Shown here piece by piece: positions 1 through 9,767 of a stretch of DNA of 64,000 bases. Below the pieces are notes generated by a model that was not told the DNA's origin, ran no database searches, and saw nothing but the letters and a program-made list of their open reading frames with translations. Source of the stretch: Roseibium suaedae (GTDB taxonomy: Bacteria; Pseudomonadota; Alphaproteobacteria; Rhizobiales; Stappiaceae); the NCBI RefSeq assembly GCF_900142725.1, contig NZ_FRBW01000001.1, positions 1,426,001 to 1,490,000 on the forward strand. The letters run 5' to 3'. Position 1 is the first letter of the stretch, and every line of letters starts with the position of its first letter. A program made the position numbers and the translations under genes.

Positions 1-2
1 TT

Positions 3-182
3 CGTGTCAGCCTGACGGAGAAGGGTCGCGACGTCGCTCAGATCGTCAATGATCTTTATGAGCGTCACATGCTGTCGGTTGAGCAGGTCGGGGAAATCGG
101 GGCAGACGATTTCGTGACCCTGAACCGTTCGCTGCGCCGGCTGGAGCGTTTCTGGACCGACCAGATCCTTTACCGTCTCTGA
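3..182 (+). CDS. MarR-family transcriptional regulator, LdtR-like (C-terminal part)
   Basis: Only the last 59 codons are present; the gene enters from the left edge. The visible part starts RVSLTEKGRDVAQIVNDLY, which has the pattern of the end of a MarR winged helix (LTxKGR...), and is followed by the long C-terminal dimerisation helix ending WTDQILYRL. The gene immediately downstream encodes an L,D-transpeptidase. In Liberibacter and Sinorhizobium the MarR regulator LdtR controls an adjacent L,D-transpeptidase gene, so an LdtR role is a reasonable inference. The DNA-recognition helix lies outside the window, so the subfamily cannot be confirmed. Confidence 0.75.
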   Translation, partial: RVSLTEKGRDVAQIVNDLYERHMLSVEQVGEIGADDFVTLNRSLRRLERFWTDQILYRL

Positions 183-609
183 TTTTCAGCGGCAGATCCA
201 GATGAGAAACGCCGTCCCGGCCAACCGGGGCGGCGTTCGCATGTCTGGGCTCCGCATCTCCGACAATGTGGCAGCATCAACACACCGAAGCCCTGGAAAA
301 CAGCGAGTCGGCTTTCCTTTCGGGTGCCGTTAGGATTTGCGGCACTGCGACATGATCTGGACACAATGGGATGGCTTACAATGCCTTATTCTGCGTGACT
401 GGCTGGCCGAAGGGGGCAGTGCCGCTGCGTCAGAGACATCCGGGCCAGAACGTCACAATCGTCCGGCTGGATGTGTATGGACTGAGTATCAGGGCCTGAC
501 CATGCAGAATGCGGACGGGCCAAACAGCCTTGTCTGCCGCCAAAATATTAATGACCTTGGTGGTAGAAGGTTTCCGGGGCCGCCTCTGGCCCCGTCTAAT
601 TGATTGGTG
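183..609. other. Intergenic region between MarR gene and L,D-transpeptidase gene
   Basis: This stretch of about 430 bases holds a GC-rich hairpin just after the MarR stop codon (208-237, arms AACGCCGTCCCGG and CCGGGGCGGCGTT, one G-U pair, no T-run) that may end the MarR transcript. No convincing coding frame is present on either strand. Any LdtR operator for the transpeptidase gene would be expected here, but I cannot point to a defined site. Confidence 0.4.
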
Positions 610-1989
610 ATGTGCGCAATGATTGTTTCGATGCCGACGTTGAACGCTCTCCTTCCGGCCGGGAAGTCTGTGAAGAGTGTCAAAGCCGCCTTGTCTCCGC
701 TTGCCCTGTTCCTGAAGGGACGCACGCTTCTGGCTGGTGCCGTTGCGCTCGCCGCGCTGGCTGCCGCATCGCCCTCCATGGCACAGACGCCGCTTGAGGC
801 GCTTCGCCAGTACAAGCAGCGGGTGGAATGGGAAGACAAGTTCGACCAGACCATGCAGAGCCTTCAGGCCATGCAGTCCTCGTCGCCGACCCTGTCGCCC
901 GAGACCGCCGACCATATTGCTGCTGCCATCGATCAGTATTCGCGCATCGTTCAGAACGGTGGCTGGGGCACTGTCTCCGGCGACGGCAAGAACAAGCTGC
1001 GCATCGGTGCCCGTGACGGCCGCGTTGTCGAGCTGCGCCACCGCCTGATGGCTTCCGGTGATCTGGAGCAGACCGCCGGCATGTCCGACACGTTCGATTC
1101 CTATGTGGATGGTGGCCTGCGCCGCTTCCAGATGCGCCACGGCCTGCTGCCGGACGGTGTTCTGGGCGAGGGCACGCTGACCGCGCTGAACATTCCGGCA
1201 GATGTGCGCCTGCGCCAGCTGGAAACCAATCTGGTGCGTCTGCGCGCCATGTCCGGCTTCCTGGGCGACCGCTATGTGATGGTGAACATCCCGGCTGCCG
1301 AGATCGAGGCTGTCGAAAACGGCCGCGTGCGGTCGCGCCACACGGCGGTTGTGGGCAAGATCGACCGCCAGACGCCGATCCTGAACAGCAAGATCTATGA
1401 GCTGAACTTCAATCCCTACTGGACGGTTCCGGTCTCCATCATCCGCAAGGATCTGATCCCGAAGATGAAGCAGGATCCGCAGTACCTGGCGAAGAACAAG
1501 ATCCGTATCTTCGACTGGAAGGGCAATGAGCTGAACTGGCAGGACATCGACTGGAACACGGATGAAGCGACCCAGTACCGCTTCACCCAGGAGCCGGGCG
1601 AAGAAAACTCCCTGGGTTCGGTCCGCATCAACTTCCACAACACCCACCAGGTGTATCTGCACGACACGCCGTCCAAGACCCTGTTCGGCAGCGATTACCG
1701 CTTCCACTCGTCCGGCTGCGTGCGCGTTCAGAACGTCCGCGAACTGGTGACCTGGCTGCTGGAATCGACCACGCCAGACTGGAACCGCTCCAAGGTCGAT
1801 GACGTCATCCGCGTCGGCACCCGTGAAGACGTGAAGCTGAAGACCCAGATCCCGCTCTATCTGACCTACATCACCGCATGGGCCAATTCCGATGGCGTCG
1901 TGAACTTCCGCGATGACATCTATAACCGGGATGGCGTGTTCGGCGATGTTCCGGATCAGGGCGCATCCGCGGTTCAGGCTCGTCTGTGA
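610..1989 (+). CDS. L,D-transpeptidase with peptidoglycan-binding domain (YkuD family)
   Basis: Periplasmic enzyme that forms 3-3 crosslinks in peptidoglycan or attaches proteins to it. A hydrophobic segment (LLAGAVALAALAAA) ending ASPSMAQ looks like a signal peptide. A peptidoglycan-binding type 1 motif (GGLRRFQMRHGLLPDG) lies near residues 160-195, followed by a YkuD catalytic domain with HSSGCVRV, the nucleophile being about Cys370. Several in-frame starts exist (TTG 604, ATG 610, 619, 631) and none has a good ribosome binding site; 610 is a compromise. The adjacent MarR/LdtR-like gene suggests it is the LdtP-type target of that regulator. A strong terminator follows. Confidence 0.9.
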   Translation: MCAMIVSMPTLNALLPAGKSVKSVKAALSPLALFLKGRTLLAGAVALAALAAASPSMAQTPLEALRQYKQRVEWEDKFDQTMQSLQAMQSSSPTLSPETADHIAAAIDQYSRIVQNGGWGTVSGDGKNKLRIGARDGRVVELRHRLMASGDLEQTAGMSDTFDSYVDGGLRRFQMRHGLLPDGVLGEGTLTALNIPADVRLRQLETNLVRLRAMSGFLGDRYVMVNIPAAEIEAVENGRVRSRHTAVVGKIDRQTPILNSKIYELNFNPYWTVPVSIIRKDLIPKMKQDPQYLAKNKIRIFDWKGNELNWQDIDWNTDEATQYRFTQEPGEENSLGSVRINFHNTHQVYLHDTPSKTLFGSDYRFHSSGCVRVQNVRELVTWLLESTTPDWNRSKVDDVIRVGTREDVKLKTQIPLYLTYITAWANSDGVVNFRDDIYNRDGVFGDVPDQGASAVQARL

Positions 1990-2047
1990 TCAAAAGCGCC
2001 TGAGACGGGGCCAGGGCAGGGGCTTTTCACAACCTGTTCAAGCTTTC

Positions 2048-2090
2048 GCCACGCCCGCCCTTGCCAGTCAGGGGCGGGCGTGGCTTTTTT
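2048..2090 (+). terminator. Rho-independent terminator after L,D-transpeptidase gene
   Basis: Stem GCCACGCCCGCCC pairs with GGGCGGGCGTGGC around a short loop and is followed by six T residues. It sits 58 bases after the stop codon of the transpeptidase gene. Confidence 0.9.
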
Positions 2091-2194
2091 ACGTTTTGAA
2101 GCTGCGAAGGCTGCCGAGTCGCGCTTGCCCTGAATGCAGGCGGGAAGGTTTGGTGGCGGATGCAGTATGGATGTTTCAGGGATCTGGACCACAG

Positions 2195-2389
2195 ATGTCG
2201 ACGCAGTCTGGCAAGTCGGAAGTCTATATCGAGTTTCACCCGATCGGACGTCAGGTGAAGGTGACCGCTGTTGATGCCACGACAGGCGTGGAGGTCTCCA
2301 TCATGGGGCCATCTACCGCTTCCCAGGCCGATCTCCAGACCCTTGCCATACGCAAGCTTCAGCGCCGCCTGGAACAGCTGCAGGGCTGA
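2195..2389 (+). CDS. Small DUF6898-like protein
   Basis: Predicted 64-residue soluble protein with the core EVYIEFHPIGRQVKVTAVD followed by TTGVEVSIMGP and a basic C-terminal helix ending LQRRLEQLQG. This matches my memory of a short alphaproteobacterial family (DUF6898) often located just before glyA. Its function is unknown. Start choice lies between ATG 2171 and ATG 2195; 2195 places the conserved region near the N-terminus, as in relatives, and has AGGGAT upstream. There are no membrane segments or known catalytic motifs. Confidence 0.65.
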   Translation: MSTQSGKSEVYIEFHPIGRQVKVTAVDATTGVEVSIMGPSTASQADLQTLAIRKLQRRLEQLQG

Positions 2390-2677
2390 GACGGCCTTTC
2401 TGCCTTTTGGTGGGGGAGTCCGGTCCTGTTTGACTTGCCGCCTGGCTGGCAGGTCTTGTAGCCGTGACAATTCCGCAGGCTAGATATGCCCGTTTTGTGA
2501 CCATAAACCGCAAGGGACTACTTGGTTCCGGGGCAGCACTATGCTACGTCCCTCGCCGACGGATCCAGACCGTGTCGACCGGCCAGAACCTGCCGGGCGA
2601 TCCAAAAGTGTTCGAGGGTCACTGCGCTGTTTCAAGCGCGTGACACTCCGGCGAGCCAAGTTGAAAAGGAAGCTACG

Positions 2678-3991
<1,314 letters not shown>

Positions 3992-4048
3992 ACCGCCAGC
4001 CTGAACCGAAAGACCCTGAACAAGGGTGTGTTGAACGGAGAGACCTGA

Positions 4049-4525
4049 ATGCGGTGTCCTTATTGCGGCGGCGATGAAACCCAGGTGAAGGACTCCCGTC
4101 CGACCGAAGACAACACGGCAATCCGCCGGCGCAGGGTGTGCAACACCTGCGCCGGCCGGTTCACCACCTTCGAGCGGGTGCAGCTGCGCGAGCTCATGGT
4201 GGTCAAGCGCTCCGGGCGCCGCGTTCCCTTCGACCGGGACAAGCTGATGCGCTCCGTTCAGATCGCCGTGCGCAAGCGACCGGTGGAGCCGGAGCGGATC
4301 GAGCGCATGGTGAGCGGCATTGTCCGCCAGCTGGAAAGCCTCGGCGAAAACGACATCACGGCGGAAACCATTGGCAATCACGTCATGGAAGGCCTGAAGG
4401 GCATCGATGACGTTGCCTATGTGCGCTTTGCTTCCGTCTACAAGAATTTCCGCGAGGCCAAGGACTTCGAAGCTCTGCTCGATGAATTGAGCGGACCGGA
4501 CGGCCAGCCTCTTCCGAGGGCGTGA
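4049..4525 (+). CDS. nrdR: Transcriptional repressor NrdR
   Basis: Zinc-ribbon/ATP-cone repressor of ribonucleotide reductase genes; it senses ATP/dATP and binds NrdR boxes. The zinc ligands are Cys3, Cys6 (MRCPYCGG) and Cys31, Cys34 ([15 protein letters not shown]). The ATP-cone follows from about residue 49 ([16 protein letters not shown]). At 158 residues it has the standard length. It lies between glyA and ribD in the usual alphaproteobacterial order, and its stop overlaps the GTG proposed for ribD. Confidence 0.97.
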   Translation: MRCPYCGGDETQVKDSRPTEDNTAIRRRRVCNTCAGRFTTFERVQLRELMVVKRSGRRVPFDRDKLMRSVQIAVRKRPVEPERIERMVSGIVRQLESLGENDITAETIGNHVMEGLKGIDDVAYVRFASVYKNFREAKDFEALLDELSGPDGQPLPRA

Positions 4526-5703
4526 GCCTCATTCTCTCTTCTGAACTCTCCGGTGACATGACAGCCCCTAAGCCTTCAGCCGCCAGGACCCGTCAGGACA
4601 GCCGCTTCATGCAGGCCGCCGTCGCGCTGGCCCGCCGGGGGCTGGGCCGGGTCTGGCCGAACCCGTCCGTCGGCGCCCTGGTGGTGGGGCAAGCGGAGGA
4701 TGGCACGCCCATCCTGGTCGGCCGCGGTGTGACCTCCCGTCCAGGCTCTGCCCATGCGGAGGTCAATGCCCTGAGGCAGGCTGGCGAAAAGGCGCGCGGG
4801 GCGACCTGCTATGTCACCCTGGAGCCCTGTTCCCACCATGGCCGCACGCCACCCTGCGCCAACGCGTTGATCGCCGCTGGTGTTGCCCGTGTGGTGATCG
4901 GCTGTCTTGACCCCAATCCGCGGGTGTCCGGCCGCGGTGTTGCCATGCTCAAGGAGGCCGGCATCGAGGTGGTCACCGGTGTCGAGGAAACCGCCTGCCG
5001 GGATCTTCAAAGCGGGTTCATCCGGCGGATTACCGATCAGCGCCCGATGGTTTCCCTCAAGATGGCCATGTCGCTCGACGGCTTCATTGGCCGTGAGGGT
5101 GATGGCCAGGTCCGCATTTCCGGTCCGGAAGCCGGTGATTTCGTCCATGGCATGCGGGCCAATCACGATGCCATTCTCGTCGGAATCGGTACGGCACTTG
5201 CCGATGACCCTGAGTTGACCTGCCGCCTTCCGGGGCTTTCCGGCCGTTCGCCGGTTCGGGTTATTTTGGACACGGATGCCCGTCTGCCGCTCACCTCCAA
5301 ACTGGTGCGCACGGCGGCTGATGTTCCGGTCTGGCTGATCTGTGGCAATGACGCGGACCGGGATCGTCTGGCGGAGCTGAGCGAAGCAGGGGTTCTGGTG
5401 ATCAAGGTGCCTGCGCCCGTAGGCCGGGTCGATCCGATGACGGCGCTGCGGGCGCTTGGCGTCAGGGGCATTACCCGGCTGATGGTCGAGGGCGGGGCAT
5501 CCGTCGCCGCCTCCTTCTGGCAGTCCGGCGTGGTGGATGTCTTCTCGCTCGTGACCGGTAACATCAATGTGGGGCAGGGGGGCATTCCGCCCTTTGCCGG
5601 ATTGAGCCTTGATGAGGTTCACGCCAACCCCAATTATGGGGTCTGCCATATCGGTTCGCTTGGCGGCGACCGTATCGAAATTCTGCGCCGGCGAGGAGCC
5701 TGA
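4522..5703 (+). CDS. ribD: Bifunctional diaminohydroxyphosphoribosylaminopyrimidine deaminase / 5-amino-6-(5-phosphoribosylamino)uracil reductase
   Basis: Carries out steps two and three of riboflavin synthesis from GTP. The N-terminal cytidine-deaminase-like domain has the zinc motif [11 protein letters not shown] and [11 protein letters not shown]. The C-terminal reductase domain starts near residue 170 ([16 protein letters not shown]) and includes [17 protein letters not shown] at 4522 overlaps the nrdR stop (GTGA) and implies translational coupling; ATG 4558 is an alternative start and still precedes the conserved region. ribE begins 1 base after the stop. Confidence 0.96.
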   Translation: MSLILSSELSGDMTAPKPSAARTRQDSRFMQAAVALARRGLGRVWPNPSVGALVVGQAEDGTPILVGRGVTSRPGSAHAEVNALRQAGEKARGATCYVTLEPCSHHGRTPPCANALIAAGVARVVIGCLDPNPRVSGRGVAMLKEAGIEVVTGVEETACRDLQSGFIRRITDQRPMVSLKMAMSLDGFIGREGDGQVRISGPEAGDFVHGMRANHDAILVGIGTALADDPELTCRLPGLSGRSPVRVILDTDARLPLTSKLVRTAADVPVWLICGNDADRDRLAELSEAGVLVIKVPAPVGRVDPMTALRALGVRGITRLMVEGGASVAASFWQSGVVDVFSLVTGNINVGQGGIPPFAGLSLDEVHANPNYGVCHIGSLGGDRIEILRRRGA

Positions 5704-5704
5704 C

Positions 5705-6316
5705 ATGTTTACGGGTATTGTGACTGACCTTGGTGAGATCCTCTCGGTGGAACAGGTTCCTGCGGGCCTGCGCACCCGGATCCGCACGGTTTATGACACG
5801 GACGGGTTCGACATCGGCGCCTCCATCGCCTGTGCCGGGGTCTGCCACACGGTGACGGCCAAGGCCAATTCGTCCAACGGCAACTGGTTTGAAGTGGAAT
5901 CGGCCGCCGAGACGCTGGCAATCACCAATGTCTCCACCTGGGCGGTGGGGCAGAAGATCAATCTGGAGCGCTCCCTGACCCTCGGGGCGGAGCTCGGAGG
6001 TCATCTGGTTCTGGGTCATGTGGACGGTCTTGCGACCATCACCAAGCGGGAAGACCACCCGGATTCGGTCTATTTCCAGTTCGAGGCCCCTCTGGCCTGC
6101 GCCCCCTTCATTGCCAAGAAGGGATCGGTCACGCTGGATGGCACGTCCCTGACCGTGAATGAGGCCGACGGGCTTCTCTTCTCCGTTTTCCTCATTCCCC
6201 ATACGCTTGAAGTGACCACCTGGTCGCAGCGCAAGGTTGGCGACAAGGTGAATCTTGAAGTTGACATGATGGCGCGGTATGCCGCGCGGCTTGCGGAATT
6301 TCCCCGCGAGGCGTAA
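5705..6316 (+). CDS. ribE: Riboflavin synthase alpha chain
   Basis: Dismutates two molecules of 6,7-dimethyl-8-ribityllumazine to riboflavin, the final step. Two lumazine-binding repeats are visible: MFTGIVTDLGEI at the N-terminus and GGHLVLGHVDGLATI near residue 100, with the second-repeat signature KGSVTLDGTSLTVN. Length of 203 residues is typical. ATG 5705 begins 1 base after the ribD stop. A gap of about 250 bases with a structured leader separates it from ribH. Older nomenclature calls this gene ribC or ribE. Confidence 0.96.
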   Translation: MFTGIVTDLGEILSVEQVPAGLRTRIRTVYDTDGFDIGASIACAGVCHTVTAKANSSNGNWFEVESAAETLAITNVSTWAVGQKINLERSLTLGAELGGHLVLGHVDGLATITKREDHPDSVYFQFEAPLACAPFIAKKGSVTLDGTSLTVNEADGLLFSVFLIPHTLEVTTWSQRKVGDKVNLEVDMMARYAARLAEFPREA

Positions 6317-6438
6317 CTGAGTGCACGAGCAGGGCGCGGGCGACCGTGATCCGCGTTTACCACCAGAGAGATTTGCGGGTCCCGGCCGGTAACGGTTGAT
6401 GGACTGCAAACGGATCGGTTCTAGAATACCGACGCATC

Positions 6439-6568
6439 TTAGGGCGTTCTTCAGAGCGCGCGATGCTTTATGTTCTCCCCAGTTCCGCAAGGGAATGGGG
6501 AATACAGGGTGGACAAATCCCGGCTGGCGTGGTTCCTCTCGCCGCCCTAAAGACGAGAGAACGACGCC
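6439..6568 (+). promoter_or_regulatory. Candidate structured leader RNA upstream of ribH
   Basis: An 8-bp closing stem can form between TTAGGGCG (6439-6446) and CGCCCTAA (6543-6550). Inside it are a hairpin at 6474-6502 (CCCC and GGGG arms, GCAAG loop) and a short stem GGG/CCC at 6507-6521. A competing hairpin pairs GTTCCTCTCG (6532-6541) with CGAGAGAAC (6554-6562), which contains the purine-rich ribosome binding site of ribH; its loop holds the 3' strand of the closing stem, so the two folds probably exclude each other. This is the layout of a translational switch. Part of 6506-6532 resembles the P2/J2-3 region of FMN riboswitches, but the remaining FMN elements are not found. Confidence 0.45.
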
Positions 6569-7021
6569 ATGACCGCAGCCCCGAAGCTCCTCATCATTGA
6601 GGCCCGTTTTTACGAAGACATCGCCGACGCCCTGGTCGAAGGGGCGCAGAAGGCTCTTGAGGCCGCGGGCGCCAGCTATGACCGGATTTCCGTTCCGGGC
6701 GTTCTGGAAATCCCGGCTGCCCTTTCCATGGTGCTGACGTCCATGGAAAGCGACGAGGGCGAGTTCTATGATGGCTTCGTTCTGCTCGGCTGCGTGATCC
6801 GCGGCGAAACTTCTCATTATGACATCGTGGCAAACGAATCTGCCCGGGTGATCATGGATCTGGTTGTCGATGCGGATCTCGCGCTCGGCAACGGCATCCT
6901 GACTGTCGAAAACAGCGATCAGGCCTGGGCGCGTGCCCGGGTAAGCGAAAAGAACAAGGGCGGCGCAGCAGCCGAAGCGGCATTGGCCATGATCAAGCTG
7001 CGCGACCGCCTCGGAGTGTAA
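6569..7021 (+). CDS. ribH: 6,7-dimethyl-8-ribityllumazine synthase
   Basis: Condenses 5-amino-6-ribitylaminouracil with 3,4-dihydroxy-2-butanone 4-phosphate. Recognised by [15 protein letters not shown] and the catalytic region [14 protein letters not shown], with the active-site His in the second motif. Length is 150 residues. GAGAG lies about 10 bases before ATG 6569, within a hairpin of the leader described separately. The stop overlaps the nusB start by one base (TAATG), a sign of translational coupling. Confidence 0.96.
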   Translation: MTAAPKLLIIEARFYEDIADALVEGAQKALEAAGASYDRISVPGVLEIPAALSMVLTSMESDEGEFYDGFVLLGCVIRGETSHYDIVANESARVIMDLVVDADLALGNGILTVENSDQAWARARVSEKNKGGAAAEAALAMIKLRDRLGV

Positions 7022-7599
7022 TGGATATGTCCGAGAAGGCTGAAAAGACCAATCAGGCGAACAACAATGGCCCGCGTCCTGCGAACAAGCGCGGCGCGGC
7101 CCGTCTTGGCGCGGTGCAGGCGCTCTACCAGATGGATGTGGGCGAAGTTCCGCTGAGCACGGTCATCAGCGAGTTTACCGCTTTCCGTCTCGGCAAGGAG
7201 CTGGACGGTGCCCAGTACCGTGATGCGGATGAGCAGTGGTTCAAGGATATCGTGAAGGGTGTGGTCGCCGACCAGCGCCTGATCGACCCTTTCATCCACA
7301 CGGCGCTGATGGAAGGCTGGCCGCTGAAGCGCATCGACAGCCTGCTGCGCGCGATCCTGCGTTCGGGTGCCTTCGAGCTGCTGCGCCGCCGGGATGTGCC
7401 TGCCCGCGTGATCATCTCCGAATATATCGACGTCGCCAAGGCGTTCTACGAGGATGACGAACCGGGACTGGTCAACGGTGTTCTCGACCGTCTTGCCCAT
7501 GATCTGCGCAATGCCGAATTCACCCCGCCGCCGCCCGCTGAGATCGATGAAGACAGCACGGTCGGCGCGGATGGGGATGCCGCTTCCGGCGAGGCATAA
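7021..7599 (+). CDS. nusB: Transcription antitermination protein NusB
   Basis: All-helical RNA-binding factor that acts with NusE (S10) at boxA in rRNA antitermination. The family core begins [19 protein letters not shown] and ends near [13 protein letters not shown]. At 192 residues it is longer than many NusB proteins because of a basic/Asn N-terminal leader and an acidic Pro-rich tail ([18 protein letters not shown]). It overlaps ribH by one base, and thiL follows after 2 bases, giving the common ribH-nusB-thiL operon. Confidence 0.95.
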   Translation: MDMSEKAEKTNQANNNGPRPANKRGAARLGAVQALYQMDVGEVPLSTVISEFTAFRLGKELDGAQYRDADEQWFKDIVKGVVADQRLIDPFIHTALMEGWPLKRIDSLLRAILRSGAFELLRRRDVPARVIISEYIDVAKAFYEDDEPGLVNGVLDRLAHDLRNAEFTPPPPAEIDEDSTVGADGDAASGEA

Positions 7600-7601
7600 G
7601 C

Positions 7602-8600
7602 ATGGCCGCAGACCGGCCGCATGAGTTCGAGCTGATCCGGCGCTATTTTGCGCCCCTGGCGACGGACCCGGGCAGCCTCGGGCTGACCGACGACGCGACC
7701 GTCTTCAAGCCCGCCCCCGGCATGGAACTGGTTCTGACCAAGGACATGCTGGCGGCGGACGTGCATTTCTTTGCGGGCGATCCGCCGGAAGCGATTGCGG
7801 CCAAGGCGCTGCGGGTCAATCTGTCGGATCTTGCGGCCAAGGGCGCGCGCCCCTGCGCCTATCTCCTGGGGCTCGGTCTGCCGGATGACTGGTCCGCCTC
7901 CTGGCTGGAACGTTTCGCTTCCGGCCTCAGTGGCGATCAGGCGGCCTTTGACGTGGCCCTGATCGGCGGCGATACGATCCGCAGCGGCCAGTCCCTGCAG
8001 CTTTCCATCACCGCGATTGGTGAAGTGCCCGAGGGAACGGCTGTCCGCCGTTCCGGCGGGCAGGCAGGCGATCTTCTCTATGTGACCGGCACCATCGGCG
8101 ATGCGGCGGCCGGTTTGAAGGAGCGGCTGGATCCGGGGCTTCTTTCCCGCCATGGTCTGGACGAGGCTGGCATCCAGCATCTTCTGACACGCTATCTCCT
8201 GCCTCAGCCAAGGGTCCGGCTGGCCGGGACCATACGTCTTCATGCGAGCGCCGCGATGGATGTCTCTGACGGGCTTCTGGCCGATGCGGCCCACATGGCC
8301 AAGGCCTCAAGCCTGTCCCTGACCATCGACCTGGACAAGGTGCCCCTGTCTGCACCCATGCAGGTGCTTCAAGGATCCGCTCCCGATCTCTTCCTTTCGG
8401 CTTTAAGCGGCGGGGATGACTACGAGATCCTTTCCCTGGTCCCGCCTGAACAAACGGCAGCCTTCGAGGCGGCTGCGCTGTCCTCAGGCTGCCCGGTCAC
8501 CTGCATCGGCGTGGCATGCGAAGGCGAGGGGGCAATCTCTCTCATGCGAAACGATCAACCGCTCGACCTCGAAACAATCCCCGGGTTCCGTCACTTCTGA
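7602..8600 (+). CDS. thiL: Thiamine-monophosphate kinase
   Basis: ATP-dependent phosphorylation of thiamine monophosphate to thiamine pyrophosphate. Family motifs are LTDDATVFKP (metal and substrate binding), VNLSDLAAKGARP, GGDTIRSG and AMDVSDGLLAD. Length of 332 residues is typical. It is the last gene of the riboflavin/nusB operon; the next DNA is a hairpin repeat rather than a gene. Confidence 0.95.
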   Translation: MAADRPHEFELIRRYFAPLATDPGSLGLTDDATVFKPAPGMELVLTKDMLAADVHFFAGDPPEAIAAKALRVNLSDLAAKGARPCAYLLGLGLPDDWSASWLERFASGLSGDQAAFDVALIGGDTIRSGQSLQLSITAIGEVPEGTAVRRSGGQAGDLLYVTGTIGDAAAGLKERLDPGLLSRHGLDEAGIQHLLTRYLLPQPRVRLAGTIRLHASAAMDVSDGLLADAAHMAKASSLSLTIDLDKVPLSAPMQVLQGSAPDLFLSALSGGDDYEILSLVPPEQTAAFEAAALSSGCPVTCIGVACEGEGAISLMRNDQPLDLETIPGFRHF

Positions 8601-8607
8601 CGCCCAA

Positions 8608-8795
8608 CCCTCACCCGCCGCTTCGCGCCGACCTCTCCCATTCTTGGGAGAGGTGTCCGGAGGAGAGGTTTTGGGAATGCGGAGGGGCTGGATTTGAGAT
8701 GAGGGCGTTGATTGGGAACGGTTTTTTCGGGCTGGTGCATCTCCGCACGTCTGAGCCGGTTCCCTCTCCCTCTGGGAGAGGGCTAGGGTGAGGGA
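8608..8795. repeat. Hairpin repeat, family CCCTCACCC, copy A
   Basis: A 188-bp unit bounded by CCCTCACCC at the left and its complement GGGTGAGGG at the right. It has two internal palindromes: CCTCTCCCA/TGGGAGAGG with a TTCT loop, and CCCTCTCCC/GGGAGAGGG with a TCT loop. It shares its organisation with copies B and C and lies just left of the DUF559 gene. The middle of the unit is less conserved than the two hairpin ends. Confidence 0.85.
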
Positions 8796-8813
8796 ATTAT
8801 CCCGATGGTGAAT

Positions 8814-9164
8814 TTACCTCTCAATACCCGTCTTCCGGTTCAACTCCGCCAGAATGGTTTCGAGGACAGCGTCAGTCGCGGTCAGAACGTCTGCATTCCA
8901 GAAACGGATGACCGAATAGCCCAGTTCGTTTAAGTGAGCTGTGCGTGCTCCATCCCGAGCCAAATCATCCGCATGCTGGCTGCCGTCGATTTCGACGATC
9001 AAACGGGCTTCCTTACACATGAAATCGGCCACGAATAGGCCGATGGGCACCTGTCGCCGGAACTTCCAGCCATTCAGGTTTCTGTTCCGCAGATGGTGCC
9101 ACAAACGTCTTTCCGCATCCGTTCCGTTCTGCCGAAGCTTGCGCGCAAAGCTGAGTTTGGTCAT
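8814..9164 (-). CDS. DUF559 domain (Vsr-like fold) nuclease-like protein
   Basis: A 116-residue protein of the DUF559 family, related in fold to very-short-patch-repair endonucleases and restriction-type PD-(D/E)xK enzymes. Motifs: N-terminal ARKLRQNGTDAERRLWHHLR, then GWKFRRQVPIGLFVADFMC and LIVEIDGSQHAD, where the D and ExD-like acidic residues are the expected metal ligands. It is not in an operon. Repeat copies A and B flank it at 18 and 64 bases, and a third copy follows. No strong ribosome binding site precedes ATG 9164. Function in the cell is unknown; nuclease activity is inferred from the family. Confidence 0.85.
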   Translation of the reverse strand: MTKLSFARKLRQNGTDAERRLWHHLRNRNLNGWKFRRQVPIGLFVADFMCKEARLIVEIDGSQHADDLARDGARTAHLNELGYSVIRFWNADVLTATDAVLETILAELNRKTGIER

Positions 9165-9228
9165 GGTGGTTTTATGCTGATATACAATTTAAAATTGCAA
9201 TCTAGTGTCTGCTAGGCTCGAAGGTCAA

Positions 9229-9415
9229 CCCTCACCCGCCGCTGCGCGCCGACCTCTCCCATGCTTGGGAGAGGTAGCCGGGGGAGAGGTGTCGGGAATG
9301 CGGAGGGGCTTGGTCTGAGGTGGGGGCGTTAATTGGGAGCAACCTTGTTGGGCCACCGCCCCGCCTCACGCCTGAGCCGGTCCCCTCTCCCTAAGAGAGA
9401 GGGATAGGGTGAGGG
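9229..9415. repeat. Hairpin repeat, family CCCTCACCC, copy B
   Basis: A 187-bp unit with the same terminal CCCTCACCC and GGGTGAGGG and the two inner hairpins as copy A. The right-hand hairpin loop differs (CTAAGAG instead of CTCTG). It lies on the promoter side of the DUF559 gene. Confidence 0.85.
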
Positions 9416-9461
9416 AGTAGTATCTCCCTGATTTCAGCTTTCACTACTTCTGAGCATCCAA

Positions 9462-9646
9462 CCCTCACCCGTCGCTTCGCGCCGACCTCTCCCATTCTTG
9501 GGAGAGGTTTCCGGAGGAGAGGTTTTGGGGATATGGAGAGTTGGACTGAGGAGGTTAAGCGGGTTGTTAGCAGCCCAGTTGGACCACCGCCCCGCCTCAC
9601 GCCTGAGCCGGTCCCCTCTCCCTCTGGGAGAGGGCTAGGGTGAGGG
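9462..9646. repeat. Hairpin repeat, family CCCTCACCC, copy C
   Basis: A 185-bp unit, same orientation as A and B, 46 bases after copy B. It shares with B the stretch CACCGCCCCGCCTCACGCC that A lacks, so B and C are the closer pair. Confidence 0.85.
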
Positions 9647-9767
9647 GACTTTCCAAGTGAAAGGACCTCTCTGGCAATCCGGCCTGTCCTGAGCGGGCGG
9701 GCTCGTGTAGACAGGTTTTCTTCCCTTCTTCTGCAGCCCATGCTGCCGAGTCTTGCCGGATCCTTCC

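Noticed and set aside
430-1707. Long antisense frame opposite the L,D-transpeptidase gene
   Set aside because: It arises from GC-rich codon bias; the plus-strand protein has clear domains and catalytic residues.
6439-6568. Full FMN (RFN) riboswitch before ribH
   Set aside because: Only one short segment resembles P2; the remaining conserved junction elements are missing and just 40 bases remain before the start codon.
8608-9646. Classical insertion sequence around the DUF559 gene
   Set aside because: No transposase is encoded and no target-site duplication could be recognised at the outer ends.
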